From CAUZWH01 sp965224275 (lineage in GTDB: Bacteria > Pseudomonadota > Alphaproteobacteria > SHVV01), in the NCBI GenBank assembly GCA_965224275.1, contig CBDCYR010000002.1, positions 558,001-622,000 on the forward strand: a stretch of 64,000 nucleotides of DNA, written 5' to 3'. Below the pieces are notes generated by a model. The model was not told the origin of the DNA. It saw nothing but the letters and a program-made list of their open reading frames with translations, and did no database searches. The position numbers and the translations under genes were made by a program. Within the stretch, counting starts at the first letter, position 1. Every line of letters begins with the position of its first letter. Below are positions 45,663-55,147 of this stretch, in pieces.

Positions 45663-46179
45663 ATTGTTTGTTGACGGGGCCGCGAACCCACACCTTTTGT
45701 ATCAGCGCGGCTCGCAAACGATGGGGCCGCGCGACGTTGAGAACGAGGATCCGGGTTCGTTCGACGGGTTCGGGAATCCACCCGACATTTGCGGTCGCCG
45801 GCCGAAAATCGAAACGACCGTAATAGGACGGTTCTCCAACAACAAACACCTGCGCGACACCAGTCCGAGCCGCAGCACCGAGCCCCGCGATAACCAGCGC
45901 CGACCCAACGCCACTGCGTTGGTAAGCGGGCCGAACCGCCAGCGGACCGAGTAGACTCGCGCGCCGAACATGGCGCACCGGCCAGAACCGGATACTCGCG
46001 ATTAATGATTGGCTGGTGCACGCCGTGAAACTGGTAGTCGGGTCATGCGCGTCGGCCGGCCGCAGCCGATAGACCCCGCGAAAGCGGCGCTCCCGACCCA
46101 GCATCTCATCAAGGAATGTCTCGATGGCTGCGGATTGCGCGGGATGTTCAGGGTTTATTACCCATTTCAGCGGTGACAT
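45589..46179 (-). CDS. GNAT family N-acetyltransferase
   Basis: About 196 residues. It has the acetyl-CoA motif VRPAYQRSGVGSALV (about 95) after LLGPLAV, and VFVVGEPSYYGRFDF, typical of YhbS-like GNATs. The 3' end overlaps the converging membrane-protein gene by 74 bases, and the last 30 or so residues look unlike the family, so the original stop may have been lost. ATG at 46179 is chosen. Confidence 0.82.
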   Translation of the reverse strand: MSPLKWVINPEHPAQSAAIETFLDEMLGRERRFRGVYRLRPADAHDPTTSFTACTSQSLIASIRFWPVRHVRRASLLGPLAVRPAYQRSGVGSALVIAGLGAAARTGVAQVFVVGEPSYYGRFDFRPATANVGWIPEPVERTRILVLNVARPHRLRAALIQKVWVRGPVNKQFNGLRATNSNRSGQRLEPAQSRAA

Positions 46180-46452
46180 ATCCGATCTCCATACACCGTG
46201 GCGGTCTCTAGCCATGGCCCAATTCGGCGTCGATTCTAAGCGCGGGCGACTCCCGCACGGTGGGCCGCATTGCTAGGCGGCGGCGCCGGATCGTCGTCGG
46301 AATTGGCTCTCGATAGTCATGATCGGAACTTGCAGGATGTGCCACTTAGCACACCAAACTTGAGCCGCCAAGCTTCGTCGAGGTTCTGGACCTACGGCAG
46401 GTTTCACCATAGCCTTCGCCGGCGCATTTCGTGTGCGCTCCCGATCCTTGGA

Positions 46453-47136
46453 ATGGAGCCGTATATGTTTTACGAGGTCAAAAACGGCCACGGGTTGCCC
46501 CACGATCCGTTCAAAAGCTGTATCGTCCCGCGACCCATTGGGTGGATCACGACCATAAGTACGGACGGAATCGTAAATCTAGCTCCCTATAGCTTCTTCA
46601 ACGGCTGCGGCGATGCACCGCCGCAGGTTATGTATGCGCCATTGGGGCAGAATCTGGATGGCGACCTCAAAGACAGCCTGACAAACGTGGAAGCAACCGG
46701 CGAGTTCGTCGCCAATATGGTGACCTGGGAACTTCGCGACCAAATGAACGAGACGGCCCGCCACGTGCCTCATGCGACCGACGAAATGGAACTCGCGGGC
46801 CTCGAGACGGAGGCGTCCCAGTTGGTCAAGCCGCCGCGCGTTAAGGCCTCGCCGATTCATCTCGAATGTCAGTACATCCAGACCGTCGAACTTCGTAGGC
46901 AGCGTGAGGAGTATCGCAATTTCGTGGTCTTCGGCGAGGTTATCGGCATTCACATTCGTGATGAGGTTATGACCGACGGGATGGTTGATATGACCAAATT
47001 CCAGCCCATCGCACGCCTCGGCTATCTGGATTATTCGATCACCGATAACGTCTTCTCGATGCCGTTCCCGGACGCCGGCCCTAAGGCGGTGCGCGAAGCG
47101 GAAGAACACGAAAAAGGGCAAGCCGCCGCAGAATAA
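46453..47136 (+). CDS. flavin reductase family protein
   Basis: About 227 residues with the FMN-binding split-barrel pattern: SCIVPRPIGWITTISTDG, NLAPYSFFNGCGDAPP, and a VFGEVIGIHI strand near the end. Such DIM6/NTAB-type flavoproteins use FMN and NAD(P)H; the electron acceptor is unknown. ATG at 46453 or 46465; the longer frame to 46270 lacks family-like sequence. Confidence 0.88.
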   Translation: MEPYMFYEVKNGHGLPHDPFKSCIVPRPIGWITTISTDGIVNLAPYSFFNGCGDAPPQVMYAPLGQNLDGDLKDSLTNVEATGEFVANMVTWELRDQMNETARHVPHATDEMELAGLETEASQLVKPPRVKASPIHLECQYIQTVELRRQREEYRNFVVFGEVIGIHIRDEVMTDGMVDMTKFQPIARLGYLDYSITDNVFSMPFPDAGPKAVREAEEHEKGQAAAE

Positions 47137-47682
47137 TGCGCGCTCCTTTACCTTCCAAGTTAGAGCCAGGCGGGAGTAACTGAATGGGTATGCTTGTCGA
47201 CGGTCGCTGGACCACCGAAAACGCAGGCGTGGTCGACCCGAAGGGTAACTTCGTGCGTCGTGATGGCCAATTTCGAAACTGGATAACCGCCGACGGATCG
47301 TCACCCTTCTCAGCCGAAGCCGGACGTTATCATCTGTATGTGTCTGCGGCCTGCCCCTGGGCGCACCGAACACTCATCCTGCGCGGCCTGAAGAAACTCG
47401 ACGACATCGTCTCATTGTCCATCGTCGATCCCTTGATGACCGATGACGGGTGGCATTGAACGAAGCCGCTCCACGGCAGTTTTTGCTTCAGACATTGAGC
47501 CTTCCTCCTAATGTGCAGCGCTTGTTTCCGGGTGTTGGAGTGCCGGATTTGTGTCGGATCCCGGGTGCCGGTTCCGCAATCTAAGAGCCTACCTGTTTTC
47601 TGGTTTCCCACGGTTAGCATCGACCCCACTGATGGCCAGCCCCGGATTGTCCGGTGGAGCGCCGTTCAGGCCAGGGAGATCG

Positions 47683-48558
47683 ATGATGAAAACCACCGAC
47701 ACGACATACGTATCGCCTCTTCGAGGGCGGATGATGGAACAGATGGGCATAGCCGGTCTGGCCGATAGCACACAGGCCATGTATCTGCGCGAGATCGAGA
47801 CCCTCAACAAACATTACAACAAGCCGCCGGACCGGCTTGACGCCGAGGAGGTCCGCAGCTGGCTGCTGGCGAGGATCGAGCGCGGTCTCGACCCGAACAC
47901 GACCAATGTAAGCCTCGGTGCGCTCAGGTTCCTGTATCGCGACACACTGCGCCGTCCCGAGATGGTCGACGGGCTCCGTTACCGCAAGAGGCCCCGCAAA
48001 CTGCCCCGGTCAATGGCGGAGAAGGAGGTCGAGCGCTTGATCCTCGCCATCTCCGACCTCCGTTATCGGGCCGCGACGGTTCTTGCCTATGGCGCCGGTC
48101 TCCGCATCTCGGAAACTGTTGAGGTGCAACTCATCGACATCAAGTCGGACAAACGGCTTCTGCACATCCGTTCCGGCAAGGGCGGCGCCGAGCGCATGGC
48201 GCCGCTTCCCGACGGGCTCGTCGAATACCTGCGGCGTTACTGCAAGAACCTCTTTCCACGACCGGTCACGTGGCTGTTCTACGGTGAGTCGCCGGAGGTG
48301 CCTCTCAAGATCGATACCCTGCGTGTTGCCTTTAAGAAGGCCTGCCGCAAGGCCGGCGTCGACGGCTGCCATACCTTCCATAGCTTGAGGCATTCGGCCG
48401 CCACCCACTGGCATGAGCGTGGCGGCAACATCGATGTCATCCAGGATGTCCTGGGTCACCGGAATGCCGACACGACGCGCGGCTACGCCCGCGCCACCGG
48501 CAAGATGTTCGAGACCCTCGACCATCCGCTCTCGGGCTTCGACCTGATCGACGCCTGA
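47683..48558 (+). CDS. tyrosine recombinase of the IS91-like element
   Basis: A 291-residue phage-integrase-type protein. N-terminal SAM-like domain (STQAMYLREIETLNKHY), catalytic residues: Arg in AGLRISETVEV, His-x-x-Arg in HSLRHSAATHW, His in VLGHRNADTT, Tyr in RGYARAT. A GGGAG ribosome site precedes ATG at 47683; the longer frame from GTG 47551 is not preferred. A minority of IS91-family elements carry such a gene; it may resolve multimers or assist transposition. Confidence 0.9.
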   Translation: MMKTTDTTYVSPLRGRMMEQMGIAGLADSTQAMYLREIETLNKHYNKPPDRLDAEEVRSWLLARIERGLDPNTTNVSLGALRFLYRDTLRRPEMVDGLRYRKRPRKLPRSMAEKEVERLILAISDLRYRAATVLAYGAGLRISETVEVQLIDIKSDKRLLHIRSGKGGAERMAPLPDGLVEYLRRYCKNLFPRPVTWLFYGESPEVPLKIDTLRVAFKKACRKAGVDGCHTFHSLRHSAATHWHERGGNIDVIQDVLGHRNADTTRGYARATGKMFETLDHPLSGFDLIDA

Positions 48559-48564
48559 GGCGCC

Positions 48565-49812
48565 GTGAAGCGCAAAGACGCCGGCGTGGCTGATATTTTC
48601 CGCCGCGCCGGCGCAGATTACCGGCGGCGCCTGGCCGGCCAGCTTGACGCCGGACGCCTCAAGGTCATGGCCGCGATCGAGTCCTGCCGGACGTCCGTAC
48701 TCGGTGGCCACATGTATCAATGCGACGGCTGCAGGCGCGAGCATCCGCTCTACAACTCGTGCCGCAACCGCCACTGCCCGTCCTGCCAGGGGCTTGCCGC
48801 AAGGCAATGGCTGGAGGCGCGCGCCGCCGATATCCTGCCGGTGCCGTACTTCCACGTTGTATTTTCGTTGCCCAAAGAAGTCAGCGGGATCGCCTTTTGC
48901 AACCGCAAGGTCGTGTTCAACATCCTGTTTCGCACCGCCGCCGAGACCCTGCGCACCATCGCCGAGGACGACCGTCACGGTGGACTGCGTATCGGCGGCA
49001 CCGCGGTCCTCCACACTTGGGACCAGAAGCTCGGCTTCCATCCGCATCTGCATATCGTCGTGCCTAACGCCGGCTTCGATGTCGCAACCGGCCAATGGAA
49101 GACCGGAAGCGGCACCTTCCTGGCCCCGGTCAAGGTCCTCGCCAGCCTGTTCCGGCGCCGCTTCCTTGAGGAGCTCACCCGCGCCCATGCACGCGGGAAA
49201 ATCGAATTTCATGGCGGCATCGCCCATCTCGCCAATCCCGGAGAGTTCCACGCCACCCTCGTGGCCGCCCGCGGCAAGAACTGGATCGTCTACGCCAAAC
49301 GACCCTTTCGCGATGCCGAACAGGTCTTCCGCTATCTCTCCCGATACACGCACAGAATTGCCATCGGCGACAGCCGCATCATCGCCTGCGATGGACAGAA
49401 CGTCTCCTTCCGTTGCCGCAAGCCGACCAGTCCGGGGCAAAGGAAACCCCGCTACGGCACGGCCACCATCACCGCCGACGAGTTCATCCGCCGGTTCCTG
49501 TTGCATGTCCTGCCAAACGGACTGCATCGCATCCGCCACTTCGGAATCCTTGCCAATGGAAGCCGTGCCAAGACCCTCGAAGTCGCGCGCGAGGCGCTGG
49601 GTGTAAACGGCCTCCAGGCGCATACAGCCGTAACCCATGACGGCGAGGAGGACGACCACCGCAATAGCGGCCTGGAGACCGGGATCGCGCCCGTTCCCTG
49701 CCCGCACTGTGGCGGCGAATTGCGGAAAATCCGGGAAATCTCCCGCCGGTACGATCCGTTCTCTTCACGAGACCCTCCCCCCGCTCAACCGGCGCAGGAC
49801 GCGAAACCATGA
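48565..49812 (+). CDS. IS91-family transposase, copy 1
   Basis: A 415-residue rolling-circle transposase. It has an N-terminal zinc-binding region (CDGCRREHP, NSCRNRHCPSC), the HUH motif in GFHPHLHIVVP (about 156), and the tyrosine region FRYLSRYTHRIAIGD (about 255). The C terminus has a CPHCGG knuckle. GTG start at 48565, 6 bases after the recombinase stop, so the two are co-expressed. Confidence 0.95.
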   Translation: MKRKDAGVADIFRRAGADYRRRLAGQLDAGRLKVMAAIESCRTSVLGGHMYQCDGCRREHPLYNSCRNRHCPSCQGLAARQWLEARAADILPVPYFHVVFSLPKEVSGIAFCNRKVVFNILFRTAAETLRTIAEDDRHGGLRIGGTAVLHTWDQKLGFHPHLHIVVPNAGFDVATGQWKTGSGTFLAPVKVLASLFRRRFLEELTRAHARGKIEFHGGIAHLANPGEFHATLVAARGKNWIVYAKRPFRDAEQVFRYLSRYTHRIAIGDSRIIACDGQNVSFRCRKPTSPGQRKPRYGTATITADEFIRRFLLHVLPNGLHRIRHFGILANGSRAKTLEVAREALGVNGLQAHTAVTHDGEEDDHRNSGLETGIAPVPCPHCGGELRKIREISRRYDPFSSRDPPPAQPAQDAKP

Positions 49813-50115
49813 AACATCGGATCCCATCCGGATCGGCAAACGTCGTCATCGCGTCGGCGAACCGGTCGGCGTGCGCTCAATTACGAACACAAGGCAATCG
49901 CCAACGAAAAGTGTCTCTACCGTCGGCAATCAGCTGTCGAAAAAATATAAATGCTGGTCGGAAGCCTCGTCTCACGCGTCCCAACGATAGTGACCACCCG
50001 CCCCGGCGCAGGCATCAACGCACTTTCCACATAGGCTGACACCTACACTCGCGGCCCACGGCCTCGTTCAAACAGCTTAGGCAGATTCTGCCGAATCTGC
50101 CTAAGCCTTAAGATT
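49813..50115 (+). other. non-coding right end of IS91-like element
   Basis: About 300 bases without a convincing gene. A 76-residue frame (49809-50039) has arbitrary composition. The stretch ends with the hairpin at 50075-50106 and probably holds the cleavage origin (oriIS). Confidence 0.6.
50075..50106 (+). other. oriIS-like hairpin, copy 1
   Basis: A perfect 14-bp stem, GCTTAGGCAGATTC and its complement, with a 4-base loop, 9 bases before the element's end. Single-strand hairpins at this place are the recognition structures of HUH transposases. Confidence 0.75.
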
Positions 50116-50116
50116 T

Positions 50117-50890
50117 CTGCGCGAGATCGAGACCCTCAACAAACATTACAACAAGCCGCCGGACCGGCTTGACGCCGAGGAGGTCCGCAGCTGGCTGCTG
50201 GCGAGGATCGAGCGCGGTCTCGACCCGAACACGACCAATGTAAGCCTCGGTGCGCTCAGGTTCCTGTATCGCGACACACTGCGCCGTCCCGAGATGGTCG
50301 ACGGGCTCCGTTACCGCAAGAGGCCCCGCAAACTGCCCCGGTCAATGGCGGAGAAGGAGGTCGAGCGCTTGATCCTCGCCATCTCCGACCTCCGTTATCG
50401 GGCCGCGACGGTTCTTGCCTATGGCGCCGGTCTCCGCATCTCGGAAACTGTTGAGGTGCAACTCATCGACATCAAGTCGGACAAACGGCTTCTGCACATC
50501 CGTTCCGGCAAGGGCGGCGCCGAGCGCATGGCGCCGCTTCCCGACGGGCTCGTCGAATACCTGCGGCGTTACTGCAAGAACCTCTTTCCACGACCGGTCA
50601 CGTGGCTGTTCTACGGTGAGTCGCCGGAGGTGCCTCTCAAGATCGATACCCTGCGTGTTGCCTTTAAGAAGGCCTGCCGCAAGGCCGGCGTCGACGGCTG
50701 CCATACCTTCCATAGCTTGAGGCATTCGGCCGCCACCCACTGGCATGAGCGTGGCGGCAACATCGATGTCATCCAGGATGTCCTGGGTCACCGGAATGCC
50801 GACACGACGCGCGGCTACGCCCGCGCCACCGGCAAGATGTTCGAGACCCTCGACCATCCGCTCTCGGGCTTCGACCTGATCGACGCCTGA
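50117..50890 (+). pseudogene. tyrosine recombinase fragment, copy 2
   Basis: Continues in frame from residue 35 (LREIETLNKHY) to the normal stop. It lacks a ribosome site, start and the first 34 residues. All catalytic residues remain; an internal ATG at 50294 would give only the catalytic part. Confidence 0.85.
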
Positions 50891-50896
50891 GGCGCC

Positions 50897-52144
50897 GTGA
50901 AGCGCAAAGACGCCGGCGTGGCTGATATTTTCCGCCGCGCCGGCGCAGATTACCGGCGGCGCCTGGCCGGCCAGCTTGACGCCGGACGCCTCAAGGTCAT
51001 GGCCGCGATCGAGTCCTGCCGGACGTCCGTACTCGGTGGCCACATGTATCAATGCGACGGCTGCAGGCGCGAGCATCCGCTCTACAACTCGTGCCGCAAC
51101 CGCCACTGCCCGTCCTGCCAGGCGCTTGCCGCAAGGCAATGGCTGGAGGCGCGCGCCGCCGATATCCTGCCGGTGCCGTACTTCCACGTTGTATTTTCGT
51201 TGCCCAAAGAAGTCAGCGGGATCGCCTTTTGCAACCGCAAGGTCGTGTTCAACATCCTGTTTCGCACCGCCGCCGAGACCCTGCGCACCATCGCCGAGGA
51301 CGACCGTCACGGTGGACTGCGTATCGGCGGCACCGCGGTCCTCCACACTTGGGACCAGAAGCTCGGCTTCCATCCGCATCTGCATATCGTCGTGCCTAAC
51401 GCCGGCTTCGATGTCGCAACCGGCCAATGGAAGACCGGAAGCGGCACCTTCCTGGCCCCGGTCAAGGTCCTCGCCAGCCTGTTCCGGCGCCGCTTCCTTG
51501 AGGAGCTCACCCGCGCCCATGCACGCGGGAAAATCGAATTTCATGGCGGCATCGCCCATCTCGCCAATCCCGGAGAGTTCCACGCCACCCTCGTGGCCGC
51601 CCGCGGCAAGAACTGGATCGTCTACGCCAAACGACCCTTTCGCGATGCCGAACAGGTCTTCCGCTATCTCTCCCGATACACGCACAGAATTGCCATCGGC
51701 GACAGCCGCATCATCGCCTGCGATGGACAGAACGTCTCCTTCCGTTGCCGCAAGCCGACCAGTCCGGGGCAAAGGAAACCCCGCTACGGCACGGCCACCA
51801 TCACCGCCGACGAGTTCATCCGCCGGTTCCTGTTGCATGTCCTGCCAAACGGACTGCATCGCATCCGCCACTTCGGAATCCTTGCCAATGGAAGCCGTGC
51901 CAAGACCCTCGAAGTCGCGCGCGAGGCGCTGGGTGTAAACGGCCTCCAGGCGCATACAGCCGTAACCCATGACGGCGAGGAGGACGACCACCGCAATAGC
52001 GGCCTGGAGACCGGGATCGCGCCCGTTCCCTGCCCGCACTGTGGCGGCGAATTGCGGAAAATCCGGGAAATCTCCCGCCGGTACGATCCGTTCTCTTCAC
52101 GAGACCCTCCCCCCGCTCAACCGGCGCAGGACGCGAAACCATGA
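50897..52144 (+). CDS. IS91-family transposase, copy 2
   Basis: Identical to the copy 1 transposase except for Ala instead of Gly in the CPSCQ-A-LAARQ stretch. The HUH and tyrosine motifs are intact, so it may be active. Translation may depend on readthrough from copy 1. Confidence 0.95.
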   Translation: MKRKDAGVADIFRRAGADYRRRLAGQLDAGRLKVMAAIESCRTSVLGGHMYQCDGCRREHPLYNSCRNRHCPSCQALAARQWLEARAADILPVPYFHVVFSLPKEVSGIAFCNRKVVFNILFRTAAETLRTIAEDDRHGGLRIGGTAVLHTWDQKLGFHPHLHIVVPNAGFDVATGQWKTGSGTFLAPVKVLASLFRRRFLEELTRAHARGKIEFHGGIAHLANPGEFHATLVAARGKNWIVYAKRPFRDAEQVFRYLSRYTHRIAIGDSRIIACDGQNVSFRCRKPTSPGQRKPRYGTATITADEFIRRFLLHVLPNGLHRIRHFGILANGSRAKTLEVAREALGVNGLQAHTAVTHDGEEDDHRNSGLETGIAPVPCPHCGGELRKIREISRRYDPFSSRDPPPAQPAQDAKP

Positions 52145-52406
52145 AACATCGGATCCCATCCGGATCGGCAAACGTCGTCATCGCGTCGGCGAACCGGTCG
52201 GCGTGCGCTCAATTACGAACACAAGGCAATCGCCAACGAAAAGTGTCTCTACCGTCGGCAATCAGCTGTCGAAAAAATATAAATGCTGGTCGGAAGCCTC
52301 GTCTCACGCGTCCCAACGATAGTGACCACCCGCCCCGGCGCAGGCATCAACGCACTTTCCACATAGGCTGACACCTACACTCGCGGCCCACGGCCTCGTT
52401 CAAACA

Positions 52407-52438
52407 GCTTAGGCAGATTCTGCCGAATCTGCCTAAGC
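52407..52438 (+). other. oriIS-like hairpin, copy 2
   Basis: Same 14-bp perfect stem as in copy 1, 9 bases before the junction with the GST gene. Confidence 0.75.
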
Positions 52439-53167
52439 CTTAAGATTTTAGCGACGGCGACGGCTGTGTTCCCGACACGATCAATGGCTGCGATCTGCTC
52501 CGCGATGTCTATCTCAAAGCCGATCCGGCAGTAACGACCCGGGTAACGGTACCAGTGCTGTGGGACAAGCAGCAGCAGACGATCGTCAGTAATGAATCAT
52601 CGGAGATCATCCGGATGTTTGGCACTGCTTTCGATGCGATCGGTGCGGCGCCGCACGACTATTATCCGGAAGGACTGCAGGCCGATATCGACCGAACCAA
52701 CGATATTGTCTACGCGAAGGTCAACAATGGCGTCTATCGCTGTGGTTTCGCGCGTTCGCAGGAGGCCTACGAGACAGCCTTCGACGATCTGTTTGAGGCG
52801 CTCGATTGGCTGGACTCGATGTTGTCGACGCAACGTTACCTGATGGGCGGAACGACCACCGAGGCCGATTGGCGGTTATTCCCAACCCTGGTCCGTTTCG
52901 ACGCGGTTTACCACACCCACTTCAAGTGCAATCGCAACCGCATTATCGATTTTCCCCACCTCTCGGGCTACCTGCGCGATCTCTACCAATCGCCGGGTGT
53001 GGCCGAAACCGTCAACATGGACCATATCAAGGGGCATTATTTCCGTAGTCACGAGAGCATCAATCCGAGTCGCATCGTTCCCTGTGGCCCGGAGCTCGAT
53101 TTCTCCGCGCCACATGATCGTGGTCGCCTCGAGTCGGCGTAGCGTGGCCATAGATAAGGACTGAGTG

Positions 53168-54127
53168 ATGGGCTTTTTTATCGACGGCGTATGGGATAGT
53201 GACGATACAAAGCGCACCAAGGATGGCCGCTACCAGCGGCATGCCAGTTCATTTCGCGATTGGGTAACCCGCGACGGCTCGTCGGGATTCAAAGCCGAAC
53301 CGAATCGCTACCATCTCTATGTCTCTCATAACTGCCCGTGGGCGCAGCGCACCGCCATTTTTCGTGAATTAAAGCAACTTCAGGACATTATCTCCCTGTC
53401 GGTCGTTGATCCGGTAATGCGTGATGAAGGATGGATATTCAGTGATGCCGCGGGCTGCACCCCCGATTCTGCGAACGGGAAGGCCAAGCTCGGCGAGGTT
53501 TATCTGGCAGCAAAACCCGACTTTACCGGTCGCGTCACAGTTCCGGTATTGTGGGACAGTAAAGAACAAACGATCGTCAACAACGAATCCGCCGAAATCA
53601 TACGCATGATGAATGATGCTTTCGAAGAATGCGTCGGGCCCACCGAAGACCTCTACCCGGAGGCATTGCGCACCGAAATTGACGCGATAAACGAGCCGAT
53701 CTTCGAGCACGTCAACAGTGGCGTTTACAAATGCGGGTTCGCGTCGACTCAAGAGGCTTATGAAGAGGCGTTCACAGCCCTGTTTGACACGCTAGACGAC
53801 GTTGAAGCCCGCTTGGGGCGGCAACGCTATTTAGCCGGGCCGCAACCAAGCGAAGCTGATTGGCGTTTGTTTACCACGCTGATCCGTTTTGATCCCGTTT
53901 ACTACGGTCTGTTCAAGTGTAATCGGCAGCGTATTTCCGATTATCCGGCACTATCGAACTACACGCGCGATCTCTACCAAATTCCTGGTATCGCCGGGAC
54001 GGTGAATTTCGATCACATCAAGCGAGGTTATTGGCACGGCATGCGGCGGCTCAATCCGGCCGGTATTGTTCCCAAGGGCCCCGACGTCGATGTCGATTCA
54101 CCGCACGATCGAGACCGCTTCAACTAA
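53168..54127 (+). CDS. glutathionyl-hydroquinone reductase-like GST, intact paralogue
   Basis: A 319-residue Xi-class-like glutathione transferase. Catalytic cysteine in HNCPWAQR (about 58), PVLWDSKEQTIVNNESAEIIR (quoted in part) for glutathione binding, and a helical C domain with EADWRLFTTLIRFDPVYYG. These enzymes reduce glutathionyl-hydroquinones. It resembles the broken upstream gene strongly and probably arose by tandem duplication. ATG at 53168 (GTG at 53165 also possible). Followed by msrB after 11 bases. Confidence 0.92.
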   Translation: MGFFIDGVWDSDDTKRTKDGRYQRHASSFRDWVTRDGSSGFKAEPNRYHLYVSHNCPWAQRTAIFRELKQLQDIISLSVVDPVMRDEGWIFSDAAGCTPDSANGKAKLGEVYLAAKPDFTGRVTVPVLWDSKEQTIVNNESAEIIRMMNDAFEECVGPTEDLYPEALRTEIDAINEPIFEHVNSGVYKCGFASTQEAYEEAFTALFDTLDDVEARLGRQRYLAGPQPSEADWRLFTTLIRFDPVYYGLFKCNRQRISDYPALSNYTRDLYQIPGIAGTVNFDHIKRGYWHGMRRLNPAGIVPKGPDVDVDSPHDRDRFN

Positions 54128-54138
54128 GGAGCCGACAG

Positions 54139-54558
54139 ATGGGCGAAACCAAGTTGCACGACGACAAACTCGTCAAATCCGAGACCGAGTGGCGCGCGCA
54201 ATTGACTCCCGAGCAGTATCACGTGACCCGCGAAAAGGGGACAGAGCGAGCGTTTACCGGCGCCTATGCAACGACCAAGGATAAGGGCGTGTACCACTGC
54301 ATCTGCTGTGATAACCCCTTGTTCGATTCGGAAACCAAATACGATTCGGGGACGGGTTGGCCGAGCTTCTGGGCCCCGATCGTCGACAACGCCGTCGCCA
54401 CCGAGTCAGACCGGAGTTTGTTTATGGTGCGCACCGAGGCCGTATGCCAACGCTGTGATGCACATCTCGGGCACGTTTTCGACGACGGGCCCGCACCTAC
54501 CGGACAGCGCTATTGCATGAATTCAGCGTCGCTCAAGTTACGTCCGAAGGAGGGCTAA
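54139..54558 (+). CDS. msrB: peptide-methionine (R)-S-oxide reductase
   Basis: A 139-residue MsrB. It has the zinc cysteines in CICC and CQRC, SGTGWPSFW, HLGHVFDDGP, and the catalytic cysteine in RYCMNSASL. It repairs methionine-R-sulphoxide. With the GST it forms a small oxidative-stress unit. ATG at 54139 lies inside a longer open frame. Confidence 0.95.
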   Translation: MGETKLHDDKLVKSETEWRAQLTPEQYHVTREKGTERAFTGAYATTKDKGVYHCICCDNPLFDSETKYDSGTGWPSFWAPIVDNAVATESDRSLFMVRTEAVCQRCDAHLGHVFDDGPAPTGQRYCMNSASLKLRPKEG

Positions 54559-54571
54559 CCCGTATCAGCGT

Positions 54572-55147
54572 CTAGAGATCGACGCCGCGTTTCGCTGTGG
54601 CAACGTCCCATTTATTTTCGTGATCGCCGCCGAGCACCAGCGGTTCGTCAGCGTCGACAGAGGTCCACGCGCGCCGATCGATCTCATCATCGAGTTGACC
54701 AGCCCCCCAACCGGCATAACCAAAGACGACTAGGTATTTGCGCGGCCCTCGGCCTTCGGCGATCGCCCGAACAATTGTCGGGGACGTCGTAATGCCTAAA
54801 AAACTGCCGATCTCGCGCGTTCGATCGTCCGTATAGTCGAGCGAATGAAGGACGAAGCCCCGCCGCGACTCGACTGGCCCACCGTAGAATATTGGTAGCT
54901 CACCCTCGATTGCCGTCCCGTCCTGGCCCATCTCCTTGAGCAACCGTTTATAGGACCACCGGGCGATCGGCCGGTTAACCACGAGACCCATGGCTCCGCT
55001 AGGGTCATGGTGCAGCATATAGATGACCGTTTTGGCAAAGCGTGGATCACCAATCTCGTTTGTCGCGACCAATAACTTACCGCTGAGACTATCACCTTGG
55101 GTGGCTTCAACGTGCGAGTAAGGTGCGGCCAAAACCCAAGCGAGCAA
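54572..55147 (-). CDS. YqgE/AlgH family protein (UPF0301), start unclear
   Basis: The conserved part has GKLLVATNEIGDPRFAKTVIYM, SGAMGLVVNRP, IFYGGPVESRRGFVLHS and FGYAGWGAGQLDDEI (quoted in part). The frame is open to an ATG at 55318, but that lies inside the tRNA-Gln gene. Between the tRNA and the core there is a signal-peptide-like stretch (RFLPLIVLLAWVLAA) with no ATG or GTG; the TTG at 55147 is listed. YqgE is a protein of unknown function, often next to msrB/nitroreductase genes. Confidence 0.82.
   Translation of the reverse strand: MLAWVLAAPYSHVEATQGDSLSGKLLVATNEIGDPRFAKTVIYMLHHDPSGAMGLVVNRPIARWSYKRLLKEMGQDGTAIEGELPIFYGGPVESRRGFVLHSLDYTDDRTREIGSFLGITTSPTIVRAIAEGRGPRKYLVVFGYAGWGAGQLDDEIDRRAWTSVDADEPLVLGGDHENKWDVATAKRGVDL

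Larger units (their letters stand above)
47458..50115 (+). mobile_element. IS91-like element, copy 1 (about 2.66 kb, full length)
   Basis: Starts at GAACGAAGCC and ends near CTTAAGATT. It encodes a tyrosine recombinase and an HUH (IS91-type) transposase, with a long hairpin near the 3' end. There is no target duplication, as expected for rolling-circle transposition. The left junction sequence is identical to that of the inverted copy at 63333. The last bases (ATT) are shared by copies 1 and 2 but differ in copy 3, so the true tip may be CTTAAGA. Confidence 0.9.
47784..52447 (+). repeat. 2,332-bp tandem duplication
   Basis: Positions 47784-50115 and 50116-52447 are the same sequence apart from one visible base (48791 G versus 51123 C, Gly to Ala in the transposase). 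The second unit starts inside the recombinase gene, directly after the 3' tip of the first. Confidence 0.9.
50116..52447 (+). mobile_element. IS91-like element, copy 2 (5'-truncated)
   Basis: Starts abruptly inside the recombinase gene (first bases TCTGCGCGAG, equal to 47784 in copy 1) and is otherwise identical to copy 1 through the 3' tip. Its left 326 bases are missing. Confidence 0.9.
47184..53142 (+). pseudogene. glutathionyl-hydroquinone reductase-like GST, interrupted
   Basis: The 5' part (47184-47457) encodes a GST of the YqjG/PcpF type with the catalytic cysteine in ACPWAHR (about 59). The 3' part (52448-53142) resumes in the middle of the same codon (T|TT, Phe) with SDGDGCVPDTINGC and ends with a C-terminal GST domain (EADWRLFPTLVRFDAVYH). 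Removing 47458-52447 restores one frame of about 320 residues with no base gained or lost. The insert is the tandem IS91-like array. A close intact paralogue follows 25 bases later. Confidence 0.9.

Noticed and set aside
48010..49707. 565-residue open frame on the minus strand inside the IS91-like element (also 50342-52039, and on the plus strand at 61084-62781)
   Set aside because: It is antisense to the recombinase and transposase, has low-complexity Gly/Ala/Glu composition and exists only because the coding strand is GC-rich in third positions.
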